Shown in pieces: positions 6,524 through 12,677 of a stretch of 44,902 bases of DNA. Source of the DNA: a virus; the IMG/VR virus record IMGVR_UViG_3300002460_000056, positions 1 to 44,902 of that record; one strand, 5' to 3'. The position numbers were made by a program, and so were the translations under genes. Position 1 is the first letter of the stretch. Each line of letters starts with the position of its first letter. Under the pieces are notes generated by a model. It was not told the DNA's origin and made no database searches. It saw only the letters and a list, made by a program, of their open reading frames with translations.

Positions 6524-6793
6524 TTGCAAGTCTCTGAATACAATAAACTTACCAAAAGAATTCTCGCCCGCAAAAGACGGGAGATAAACGAAATTGCTCG
6601 CCGCTATTCTCTTCTTTATCCAGAGTGGCAATTAACCGAACAGTTCAAGGTATCCACGCTTTCTACCTTTCTTGACAGGCTTCCTAAAGAAGAAATCTTA
6701 GAGGCTTGGAATCTGGCCTATCAAATGAAACCCAGAGACCCCGTAAGATATTTTTGCGGAATCTGCTGGAAGAAAATCAGAGGTGAGGAATAA
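6524..6793 (+). CDS. C-terminal helical remnant of the HNH-type protein, possibly translated alone
   Basis: 89 residues from TTG 6524, immediately after the TAA, with AAAAGGAA 7 bases ahead. Helical, ending in R-Y-F-C-G-I-C-W-K-K-I-R. The L-x3-F-L-D-R-L-P-K-E-E-I-L-E-A pattern and the FCGICWKKIR end are typical of the C-terminal part of phage HNH-helical proteins encoded just before replication initiators. Its frame is the same as the 6416 remnant. Its stop overlaps the next gene (TAATG), so it may still serve to couple translation. It could be functional as a small helical protein. Confidence 0.6.
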   Translation: MQVSEYNKLTKRILARKRREINEIARRYSLLYPEWQLTEQFKVSTLSTFLDRLPKEEILEAWNLAYQMKPRDPVRYFCGICWKKIRGEE

Positions 6794-7812
6794 TGGCGAA
6801 CCGCATCATCCGTGACTCTTGCAAGACCAGTAAATCCCTTGACCATATCTCCGCCGAAGCCGAGCGCCTGTTCTGGCGGCTCATCACGGTTGCAGACGAT
6901 TTTGGCCGCTTTGAGGCTGAGCCGGTCCTACTTTTGGCTAAGTGCTTTCCTTTGCGGGTAAAAATCTATGATTTAACGGATATTTCAAAGTGGTACGCTG
7001 AATTAGAGTCGTGCAAACACGTGCAAACATATGTTAGCAACGGACAACTGTATGGTTTCTTCGTTAGTTGGGGTAAACACCAACAGACGCGGGCAAAGGC
7101 TTCAAAGTACCCGGACCCTAACAAATGTTTGCAGCCGCAAGCAGATTCCCTCGTATACGTAGACGAAGCTCCGAGCGCAGACGTAAGCGAATGCGAACAC
7201 GTGCTTACAAACGTACCGCCTTTTTCTCCGAACCAAACTGCCGGTTCGGAGGTGTTTTCTATAAATCCAAACCCAAAGCGCGGGAAACTCATAACCGGAC
7301 GCGCCCGCAAAACCATCTTCTTTTCCGATGATGCCCGCAACCTTGCACTCCAACTCAAAGCCGGTATCCTCGAAAATAACCCCGCCGCCCGGATCTCGGA
7401 TTCCCAGCTAATCGCCTGGACCCGAGAAGCCGATCTCATGTTCAGGCGCGATGGCAGAGATCCAAAAGATTCAGCCGAACTTATGGCCTGGGCCCAGCAT
7501 GACGTCGTGACCCCGCGCAATCATAGCGACTGGCAAGGCTGGGCTTCTGTTATCCTGAGCATGGCAAAATTCCGCCAGCAGTATGACCATCTTTCCCTCA
7601 AAGCCCAGGCTGACCCCCAAAAACCGCCCCGCTCCCAACTGCCTTATCCCACGGACTCGGCCCCTGGCAAGACTCCACCCCCAGCCTCGACACCGGCGCT
7701 TTGTGCCAGTTGCGGACAACTCCAAAGCTGGCATATCCGCAATAACAACGGGAATTCCCTTGCCAATGACCGCTATCACTGCGAGAATTTCGTTTCCGCC
7801 ATAGCTCCCTAA
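6793..7812 (+). CDS. Replication initiator/replisome organiser-like protein
   Basis: 339 residues. The N-terminus (IRDSCKTSKSLDHISAEAER then LFWRLITVADDFGRFEAEP) is the conserved opening of a phage winged-helix family annotated as replication-initiator or DnaD-like. W-G-K-H-Q-Q-T-R-A-K-A-S-K-Y-P closes the first domain (about residue 105). A variable linker follows, then a helical domain (about 190-270). The C-terminus has a Pro-rich stretch and a possible zinc knuckle (CASCGQLQSWH ... HCENF). It probably binds the phage origin and loads host helicase; this is inference from the family. No phage polymerase, primase or helicase is seen, so replication must rely on the host. Confidence 0.75.
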   Translation: MANRIIRDSCKTSKSLDHISAEAERLFWRLITVADDFGRFEAEPVLLLAKCFPLRVKIYDLTDISKWYAELESCKHVQTYVSNGQLYGFFVSWGKHQQTRAKASKYPDPNKCLQPQADSLVYVDEAPSADVSECEHVLTNVPPFSPNQTAGSEVFSINPNPKRGKLITGRARKTIFFSDDARNLALQLKAGILENNPAARISDSQLIAWTREADLMFRRDGRDPKDSAELMAWAQHDVVTPRNHSDWQGWASVILSMAKFRQQYDHLSLKAQADPQKPPRSQLPYPTDSAPGKTPPPASTPALCASCGQLQSWHIRNNNGNSLANDRYHCENFVSAIAP

Positions 7813-7822
7813 CAAAAAAGAC

Positions 7823-7851
7823 TTGACATCGCCTTTTGCTTCGCTGATTCT
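7823..7851 (+). promoter_or_regulatory. Rightward promoter candidate
   Basis: Perfect TTGACA (7823-7828), a 17-base spacer and GATTCT (7846-7851), a weak -10. It is preceded by C like the TTGACA boxes at 9399 and 13241. It would read into the hairpin at 7877. Confidence 0.4.
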
Positions 7852-7876
7852 AGGAATGTCGAAGAAGGAAAACATC

Positions 7877-7921
7877 TGAGGGGCGTAATGCAGGTCGCCC
7901 AGACAGTGCGGCGCCCCCTCA
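7877..7921 (+). repeat. Stem-loop that hides a Shine-Dalgarno-like GAGGGG
   Basis: TGAGGGGCG (7877-7885) pairs with CGCCCCCTCA (7912-7921) with a single bulged C, giving 9 pairs. The paired GAGGGG would otherwise serve the ATG at 7888. No T-run follows. Confidence 0.5.
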
Positions 7922-8209
7922 CGGCTTTCCTAATCGGCGCTGCGAGAATATCAGATGGAATCTAAACCATCAAACAGCACGTTAGGACGGGGCAGCACTC
8001 GATCCGAAAACGCGATACTGCGCGCCAGCGCACAGGTCCGGGCAGGTTTGCCGACTTTACCCTGCTGACCACTGCCATTGCTCGCCGTTCCTTGCTCTTT
8101 GACGAAAAAATGAAAACCGCCTCCATAAAGTCGCTTTCCTCACTGCCGTAGGCGGCCCGAGCGTAGGCATAGCCGTAGCGGTTCCCCTAGAGTCCCTGCT
8201 TCTCCCCCC

Positions 8210-8239
8210 TTGCTAATTTCCGTAAACTTAGCGTAATAT
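8210..8239 (+). promoter_or_regulatory. Promoter of the small terminase gene, leaderless geometry
   Basis: TTGCTA (8210-8215), an 18-base spacer and TAATAT (8234-8239), then CTGTCT and the ATG at 8246. No Shine-Dalgarno is present, and an in-frame stop lies a few codons upstream, so this ATG is the only possible start. Confidence 0.55.
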
Positions 8240-8245
8240 CTGTCT

Positions 8246-8863
8246 ATGGAACCGCAACCGCAACCTAAACCTAAACCGGCCCGCAAAATACGTAAGCTAG
8301 ATCCCCTAAAACCGTTTCCCAATGAAAAATGGGAAGCCTTCTGCCACGCTATAGCTCGCGGGGAGACTCAAGGTCAATCCGCAATCCTTGCAGGATACAG
8401 CCCATTACGTGCTGGTGCCCAGGGTTGCCAGATGGTGCATAGGCCAGTTATACAAGACAGAATCAATAATATCCGATCACGAACGACAAATAGCGCAATT
8501 GAGCGGGTTGCACTTAGTAAGTGTTGGGTGCTGCAAAACCTGAGAGACAACGTGGAAAGGGCTTTACAATCCGTAGAAATTATTGATTCTAAAGGCAATA
8601 GAACGGGGGAGTATAGGTACGATGGGAGCGTAGTAAATCGCGGTTTGGAACTTATCGGGAAAGAGCTAGGGATGTTCGTTGATCGCAAGATTCTAGGTAT
8701 TCAAGACCTCCGCCATGCAAGCGCCGATGATCTTTATAGCCTCTTGAGCGAGATTGACAGTGCTATAGAGGCTAGGCAGCTTACCGAGGGGAGTAAAAGC
8801 GCGCAGTCGGAGCAGACCGAGGAGCAATTCATACCGCCATCGGATGATACCCTTGCCAGTTAG
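8246..8863 (+). CDS. terS: Terminase small subunit
   Basis: 205 residues. A Pro/Lys-rich N-terminus is followed by W-E-A-F-C-H-A-I-A-R-G-E-T-Q-G-Q-S-A-I-L-A-G-Y-S (about residues 31-54), the helix-turn-helix signature of phage terminase small subunits (Terminase_2-like), which bind the packaging start on phage DNA. The middle is the helical oligomerisation region. L-G-M-F-V-D-R-K-I-L-G-I near residue 150 is a common family end motif. It lies about 4.7 kb from the large subunit, an unusual separation. A leaderless start is suggested by the promoter 6 bases upstream. Confidence 0.8.
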   Translation: MEPQPQPKPKPARKIRKLDPLKPFPNEKWEAFCHAIARGETQGQSAILAGYSPLRAGAQGCQMVHRPVIQDRINNIRSRTTNSAIERVALSKCWVLQNLRDNVERALQSVEIIDSKGNRTGEYRYDGSVVNRGLELIGKELGMFVDRKILGIQDLRHASADDLYSLLSEIDSAIEARQLTEGSKSAQSEQTEEQFIPPSDDTLAS

Positions 8864-8939
8864 ACTTTACAGTGATTTCCAGGGCAATTACAACCCACCT
8901 AACCTATTGAATACACACAACAGTTGGCTATCGAGTTAG

Positions 8940-8957
8940 ACAGTATGGCTATACTGT
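8940..8957. repeat. Perfect 7-base palindrome, operator-like
   Basis: ACAGTAT-GGCT-ATACTGT. It sits 77 bases after the terS stop in a gene-free region, with no T-run. It has the size and symmetry of a repressor operator; the outer ACAGT resembles the start of the palindrome at 5423-5435. Regulation by the HTH protein at 40036 is a guess. Confidence 0.5.
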
Positions 8958-9189
8958 GCAATGGCGCGCACTTGCCCCAGGTTGTATTTAGGGGTACTAG
9001 ACCACCTCCGACGGCCCAGCAACGCAGCCGCGGGCCAGCAGGACGGCATGGTGCTGACTCTGGGAGATAGGTGCGAAGCCAAACCAGGGGGGGGGGCGTG
9101 CGGACGGGCGACCCGCACCGTCTATGATAGATCAGCCTGGGGGGATTTTGGGATTTCAAGAGTGGCAGTTCCGGCTAAGGGGGGGGTAT
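8958..9189 (+). other. Gene-free stretch with long G runs
   Basis: No convincing gene. An open frame at 8961..9203 has low-complexity content and no ribosome site. The plus strand carries G10 (9087-9096), a GTGCGG/CCGCAC stem-loop (9098-9118), TCTATGATAGA (9122-9132), G6 near 9141 and G8 (9179-9186). Such G tracts can form quadruplexes or slip during replication. Confidence 0.45.
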
Positions 9190-9275
9190 TGGCGGAAGGT
9201 TGAGGAATCGAACCCCCAGGTATAACCCTGCCACGGTTTTCAAGACCGTTTACCAGCCAGTTAGCGGGGCCTTCC
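9190..9275 (-). tRNA. tRNA-Ser (anticodon UGA), CCA encoded
   Basis: The minus strand folds as a class II tRNA: acceptor GGAAGGC with ACCTTCC (6 of 7 pairs), anticodon arm ACGGT-CTTGAAA-ACCGT with anticodon TGA, a long variable arm (CAGG ... CCTG) and a T arm GGGGG-TTCGATT-CCTCA. A discriminator G and an encoded CCA (9192..9190) follow. The UGA anticodon and the long variable arm both fit serine. The D arm is weakly paired and T-arm pairing is imperfect, so it may be divergent. It lies antisense inside the rightward block and needs its own leftward promoter, which I could not identify. Confidence 0.72.
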
Positions 9276-9398
9276 GCTTGGATTTCCTGCAAAATCTCAG
9301 CCGCGCTGCCGATTACACTACAGCGGCCAATTCCCCGTGCAGCAGTACCAGGTTGCAGACCTACCGAAAAACGGGACTAGGGGTACTGCATTATTTTC
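9276..9398 (-). other. Short gap with a tRNA-like 5' half
   Basis: No gene. On the minus strand 9281-9346 looks like the 5' half of a tRNA: GGGGAAT acceptor-like, a perfect GCCG/CGGC D-like stem and a GATTT/AAATC stem. There is no T arm or matching 3' acceptor. It probably is a degenerate tRNA next to the tRNA-Ser. Confidence 0.35.
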
Positions 9399-9426
9399 TT
9401 GACACGCCCGTAACTTCTGTTACACT
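9399..9426 (+). promoter_or_regulatory. Strong promoter of the 9433 gene, leaderless geometry
   Basis: TTGACA (9399-9404), a 16-base spacer and TACACT (9421-9426), then AAAAAC and ATG at 9433. TTGACA and a TGTTACAC block recur at 13241-13269. Confidence 0.7.
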
Positions 9427-9432
9427 AAAAAC

Positions 9433-9672
9433 ATGGCATCATTAAACATTCGCAATTTCCCGGAGGAGCTTTTATTTGCTTTGAATATTATGGCGGCGCA
9501 GCGGCGAGGAACATTGCGCGGGCTGGTGATTAAGGAATTGGGGGAAGTGGCGGAGGCATCAGGTTTTCCAAGTCGGGACCGGATAGTGCAGGCCATCGAA
9601 TTTTTCTCGTTGGATGACACAGTGAAGGCGCGGGAGGCAAAGAAGAAAAATGGGGGAGAAAAAAGGAGATAG
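9433..9672 (+). CDS. Ribbon-helix-helix protein (Arc/FitA-antitoxin-like)
   Basis: 79 residues beginning MASLNIRNFPEELLFALNIM and R-R-G-T-L-R-G-L-V-I-K-E-L, the strand-helix-helix fold of small dimeric DNA-binding proteins such as Arc and FitA-type antitoxins. The C-terminus is basic (AREAKKKNGGEKRR). No toxin gene follows, so a transcription repressor of its own promoter or operon is more likely than a toxin-antitoxin pair. It starts on an ATG 6 bases after a strong -10 with no ribosome site, the best leaderless case in the window. It heads the operon of small genes running to 13191. Confidence 0.75.
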   Translation: MASLNIRNFPEELLFALNIMAAQRRGTLRGLVIKELGEVAEASGFPSRDRIVQAIEFFSLDDTVKAREAKKKNGGEKRR

Positions 9673-9678
9673 AGCGCA

Positions 9679-9795
9679 ATGTTTTTTACCCTATGCCAAC
9701 GATGCGGGCTGCGAAGGGATAAGTGTGAATCATGGGGGAGAGAAGATTATCGGCGCAGAAAGAATGGGAACAGAACGCAAAAAAATACCATTTGA
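9679..9795 (+). CDS. Tiny Cys-containing protein, 38 aa
   Basis: Starts MFFTLCQRCGLRRDKCESWG, with C-x2-C-x6-C. The ribosome site AAAAGGAGAT is among the best in the region and fits only this ATG. It overlaps the next gene (9732) in another frame, so either this is a coupling leader or both are made. Function unknown. Confidence 0.5.
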   Translation: MFFTLCQRCGLRRDKCESWGREDYRRRKNGNRTQKNTI

Positions 9796-10022
9796 CGCCA
9801 GAGCATGATTTTTATTATGTATTCCGGGAAATTTTTCTTTTGAGGCGGATGGCTGAACTACACAAACAGGAAAACATCACTGTTGAAGAGGGACAATTCA
9901 AGCCGATGTCAAGGGAAAATTTCCTGGAATATAAATGTTTATTACAAGAATATCTGCGGAATCCGGGTAAAGTTGAATCGGACTGGGTAGCAGGGGGGGG
10001 GTATGACAAAGCAGTTCAATAG
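9732..10022 (+). CDS. Hypothetical protein, 96 aa
   Basis: Charged helical protein (MGERRLSAQKEWEQNAKKYH). Its end overlaps the start of the next gene by 20 bases. Its own ribosome site is poor, and translation may depend on the 38-aa frame. No family recognised. Confidence 0.55.
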   Translation: MGERRLSAQKEWEQNAKKYHLTPEHDFYYVFREIFLLRRMAELHKQENITVEEGQFKPMSRENFLEYKCLLQEYLRNPGKVESDWVAGGGYDKAVQ

Positions 10023-10392
10023 GCGGCCCAAGCCAGAACCGGTAAAAATAACAATTAACGAAATTGGGAAGGAAGGCGAAGTTGTCAAAGTTTCGTTATT
10101 GGGGTGTGATCCTTACACTACGGGGCCGACCCTATGTGAGCATTTGACGCGGACTGGCTCAATGCAGACGCCGAAGAAGCAGCGGGCGCAGGTGGAGAAC
10201 TTGGAGAAGGCGCGGAAAGCTCGGAAGAAAAAGAATGAAATAGAAATATACATTAGTGATAGACTTCCATTCCAAGAAGTGCGCGCTGGGATTCTTGATG
10301 GATTGAAAGATTATGCAGAGGGGAAACCCTGTCCATTCCCCTCCAACGTAGTGTGGCAAAAGCGGGCGGTGAAGAAAGAGAAGAAGCCATGA
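10003..10392 (+). CDS. Hypothetical protein, 129 aa
   Basis: Basic protein, beta-rich at the N-terminus (VKITINEIG...VVKVSLLG) and with a long Lys/Arg helix in the middle (ENLEKARKARKKKNEIEIYI). A run of nine Gs (9993-10001) directly precedes the ATG and acts as the only Shine-Dalgarno-like sequence. No family recognised. Confidence 0.55.
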   Translation: MTKQFNRRPKPEPVKITINEIGKEGEVVKVSLLGCDPYTTGPTLCEHLTRTGSMQTPKKQRAQVENLEKARKARKKKNEIEIYISDRLPFQEVRAGILDGLKDYAEGKPCPFPSNVVWQKRAVKKEKKP

Positions 10393-10538
10393 CGATTGAG
10401 GAGTTGGAGAAATATCGGCAGAAGTTGGACGAAATGTTTGGGGAAAGTTCTCTTCCAGGCAAGGAGCGGTTGCTTTGCGAGATCGCCCTAGACCTGAAGC
10501 GGTTGCTTCTTATACAGGAAGATATTCTGGCTAAATAA
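10389..10538 (+). CDS. Small helical protein, 49 aa
   Basis: ATG overlaps the preceding stop (ATGA). Acidic helical peptide beginning MTIEELEKYRQKLDEMFG, probably a coiled coil. Function unknown. Confidence 0.5.
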   Translation: MTIEELEKYRQKLDEMFGESSLPGKERLLCEIALDLKRLLLIQEDILAK

Positions 10539-10575
10539 AGCGGAAGATTGAATTTCAGAAAGAGGAGGAACTTTG

Positions 10576-10746
10576 ATGGGATATTTCCCTTGCATGGAAA
10601 TTAGACTTGAGAGAACAGGAGACTCGCTTGTTGCGGAATGGTATGACAGTGTAATGGCCAGGTGGAACAAGAAAGAATTCGAGCGCGACAAGGTGGATGA
10701 TGCCCTTGCATGGTTGCGCAAGGCATTCATAGCAGTAGAGATGTAG
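10576..10746 (+). CDS. Hypothetical protein, 56 aa
   Basis: Starts MGYFPCMEIRLERTGDSLVA after AGAGGAGGAA, an excellent ribosome site; ends at TAG 10744. A beta strand then a helix (DALAWLRKAFIAVEM). Function unknown. Confidence 0.6.
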   Translation: MGYFPCMEIRLERTGDSLVAEWYDSVMARWNKKEFERDKVDDALAWLRKAFIAVEM

Positions 10747-10758
10747 GGAGGTATCTGA

Positions 10759-10953
10759 ATGGAAGATTACAGAAGCTTGGAAGAGGATTATGTTCGCAGG
10801 CTTAGATTAGCCCAAGAGAGCGGTGATCGTAGTCCAGTTCCGCTCATTGATGAGTCCAGGGTGCGTATAGTGAAGAAGCTTATGTCGTCCAGACAAGCCG
10901 CAGAAGAGCTTCTTTCTATTTTAAAGGAAAAGAAGTGGAAAACGGAGGGATAA
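10759..10953 (+). CDS. Hypothetical helical protein, 64 aa
   Basis: Preceded by TAGGGAGG. Highly charged, helical (MEDYRSLEEDYVRRLRLAQE). Adjacent to the next gene with only the stop codon between. No family recognised. Confidence 0.55.
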   Translation: MEDYRSLEEDYVRRLRLAQESGDRSPVPLIDESRVRIVKKLMSSRQAAEELLSILKEKKWKTEG

Positions 10954-11538
10954 ATGTTCCAGATTCAGTTTAAGCATGACTTTGGGTGGGGAGTCATAAA
11001 AGGCGGCGTCACACAGGAGTTTCCAACATTGGATCAAGCGAGGGTTCTGTTTGGACAGCATCTATCTGGGACTGAAGATTTCCGCATCCTGGACCTGGAA
11101 ACCCTGACGGTGCATCCGATGATTGAGCAAAAACCTTGTATAGACGAAGCTGATATGGTGTTAGAAAAGGTTGCCATTATTCCAATAAGGAAAGGCGATG
11201 AATTATCGGAAATTTCCCTATTGGAATACAAGAAGAGAGGCGCTTCCCCTGTTTCAGACTTAATTAGGAGGGATGATTTTGCTTTCTCTCTGGAATACAA
11301 GAAACGAGGGACATCAAGATATAGCATCCGAGCCGGAGATTCAGGCAAGGAGCAACCCATGGGCTACGAGAAGAGACTTGACAATATTCCACTGCACACG
11401 AACGCAATCACGGAATTGCAGCGGAAATTTATAGAGACTGAGATTCGTTCTCTCAACTCGGAATGTGATGTTGAGTCTCTGAAAACTCGGATCAGGGTGC
11501 TGGAAAATATTGAACGGGGAAGGATTGGTTCACCATGA
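10954..11538 (+). CDS. Hypothetical protein with a duplicated LEYKKRG segment, 194 aa
   Basis: The N-terminal 60 residues are a small alpha/beta region (FGWGVIKGGVTQEFPTLDQA). Two copies of LEYKKRG(A/T)S occur about 27 residues apart in the middle. The last 60 residues form a helix-rich segment (NAITELQRKFIETEIRSLNS). Ribosome site CGGAGGG sits upstream. Its stop overlaps the next tiny gene by ATGA. I do not recognise a family. Confidence 0.6.
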   Translation: MFQIQFKHDFGWGVIKGGVTQEFPTLDQARVLFGQHLSGTEDFRILDLETLTVHPMIEQKPCIDEADMVLEKVAIIPIRKGDELSEISLLEYKKRGASPVSDLIRRDDFAFSLEYKKRGTSRYSIRAGDSGKEQPMGYEKRLDNIPLHTNAITELQRKFIETEIRSLNSECDVESLKTRIRVLENIERGRIGSP

Positions 11539-11636
11539 TTCCACAAGACCGCCTTGCCGGGATTGATCCGGGCACTCTGGAAGCTGGGGTTGATGTGGTA
11601 GCTGTGGCGAAGGCAACAAAAAATGGGCAAGAATAA
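11535..11636 (+). CDS. Tiny protein, 33 aa
   Basis: Coupled by ATGA to the gene before and overlapping the next start by 14 bases. Sequence starts MIPQDRLAGIDPGTLEAGVD. Too short for a functional guess; possibly only a coupling frame. Confidence 0.4.
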   Translation: MIPQDRLAGIDPGTLEAGVDVVAVAKATKNGQE

Positions 11637-11817
11637 ATTTACATCGTCAGAAGAATTTGCAAAAAAACTTCATGCCGCTGTTAAAGAACAGGCTGATAAG
11701 TTGCCAAAAGAGAAAAGAGGAAAATTTTGGGAGATGGTCTTTTATCAACTCCAAACATCGGTAGGGAGATTCCCGGCGCGAAAGGAGGAAATTGATGGAA
11801 TACTTAACAGACCGTGA
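11623..11817 (+). CDS. Hypothetical protein, 64 aa
   Basis: Basic helical protein (MGKNKFTSSEEFAKKLHAAV). Its last part contains the ribosome site (AAAGGAGGA) of the recombinase gene, which overlaps its end. Function unknown. Confidence 0.55.
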   Translation: MGKNKFTSSEEFAKKLHAAVKEQADKLPKEKRGKFWEMVFYQLQTSVGRFPARKEEIDGILNRP

Positions 11818-12331
11818 GTGGAAGGAATTCATTGGCGTAGTGGATTCTCCACGGGACCGGGCGATGCTGACAGTAGCCTATTGGCGCGGGCTGCGGGCCT
11901 CAGAGCTTGGCTTGCTCATACTGGCGGACCTGGATATGAAGGCTTGCCGGTTGCGGGTGAGGCGGCTGAAAGGAAGCTTGGGCGGGGAATATCACCTGTC
12001 TCCCGATGAAGTAAAGGCTCTCAAGTCTTGGCTTAAAGTGCGCGGGTTTGAATCTGGGCCGTTGTTTCCTTCGCGGGAAGGACAGTCTGGGATAAAGCGC
12101 GGGATGGTCCACGTGCTTGTGCAAAAGTATGGAAAGCTGGCGGGCTTGCCATTGGAGAAGTGCCACCCTCACATTTTAAAGCACTCCATTGCGACGCGTC
12201 TGCTCGACAAGGGCGTAGCGATCACGGCGGTGCAGGACTGGCTTGGGCATCGAAACATTCAGAACACAATGGTCTATGCTGCGGTAACGAACGCGCAACG
12301 GACGGAGGCGGAAAGATTGGCGTATGCCTGA
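11795..12331 (+). CDS. Tyrosine recombinase, catalytic domain only, Lys in place of Arg II
   Basis: 178 residues from ATG 11795 (AAAGGAGG 6 bases upstream; the in-frame TTG before it is not needed). Catalytic residues visible: Arg34 in RGLRASE, Lys59 in RRLKG, His126 in HPHILKHS, His152 in DWLGHRN, nucleophile Tyr161 in NTMVYAAV. The second Arg of the H-x-x-R box is Lys129 here. The N-terminal core-binding (SAM-like) domain of integrases is missing, so this is a minimal enzyme like some resolvases. No att-like repeats flank it and it sits inside an operon of small genes. Dimer or concatemer resolution, or an internal inversion, are alternatives to integration. I do not infer lysogeny from it. 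Confidence 0.85.
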   Translation: MEYLTDREWKEFIGVVDSPRDRAMLTVAYWRGLRASELGLLILADLDMKACRLRVRRLKGSLGGEYHLSPDEVKALKSWLKVRGFESGPLFPSREGQSGIKRGMVHVLVQKYGKLAGLPLEKCHPHILKHSIATRLLDKGVAITAVQDWLGHRNIQNTMVYAAVTNAQRTEAERLAYA

Positions 12332-12677
12332 AAACGATGGCTGGGATGGCTGGCCTGAACCGTTAGAAATTCTTAATAAAAAGGCGCAGTGCCTTGCCGA
12401 TGAAATTGATAAAATGATTCTTGCCAAAGTTTGGGCGAACAAGGCGTTGCCCTACCCGGAGCCTGGGGTCTATTGGGTGAAGTGGAAGACTAATCCAATA
12501 TTCCGAGGGGTTTCTGATTGGAGTATTGCGGAAGTTCCTAAACAGCAGCCGTATGGCAAGACCGCAAGTGATGAGCCTGAAATGTTTTGGCTAATCATTG
12601 GGAGGAAAGAACCAGCCGGGCATTCCCAAATCGCAGAGATCGGCCCGCGAATACTGCCGCCAGAGGAGAAGCCATGA
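12324..12677 (+). CDS. Hypothetical protein, 117 aa
   Basis: Starts inside the recombinase end. The N-terminus is acidic and Trp-rich (DGWDGWPEPL). Central residues (PEPGVYWVKWK ... EMFWLIIGRKEP) look like a small beta barrel. No family recognised. ATGA overlap with the Tat-signal gene. Confidence 0.55.
   Translation: MPENDGWDGWPEPLEILNKKAQCLADEIDKMILAKVWANKALPYPEPGVYWVKWKTNPIFRGVSDWSIAEVPKQQPYGKTASDEPEMFWLIIGRKEPAGHSQIAEIGPRILPPEEKP

Larger units (their letters stand above)
7813..8245 (+). other. 433-base non-coding region with promoter and hairpin
   Basis: There is no gene I can support. It contains a TTGACA promoter-like site (7823), a strong hairpin (7877-7921) and a triple GC-rich motif near 8149-8185 (GCCGTAGGCGG, GCGTAGGCAT, GCCGTAGCGG). 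A 25-codon frame (7888..7965, starting MQVAQTVRR) has GAGGGG just upstream, but that GAGGGG is buried in the hairpin stem. The region could be an origin, a small RNA or a leader. The position directly after the initiator gene favours origin or control functions. Confidence 0.45.

Noticed and set aside
7856-7879. A leaderless 7-codon peptide (MSKKENI) after the promoter at 7823
   Set aside because: Too short, and the -10 to ATG distance does not match the 6 bases of the other cases.
8961-9203. An 80-codon plus-strand frame among the G runs
   Set aside because: Composition follows the G tracts, no ribosome site and it runs into the antisense tRNA.
9281-9346. A second tRNA on the minus strand
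   Set aside because: D-like and anticodon-like stems are present but the anticodon loop has 6 bases and there is no T arm or pairing 3' acceptor before the tRNA-Ser begins.
9433-9672. A toxin-antitoxin system with the ribbon-helix-helix protein as antitoxin
   Set aside because: No PIN, RelE or other toxin-like protein follows; the next genes are a 38-aa Cys peptide and an unknown helical protein.
11795-12331. Calling the phage temperate from the recombinase
   Set aside because: The enzyme lacks the core-binding domain, no attachment repeat or excisionase is visible, and the only candidate repressor is unproven.
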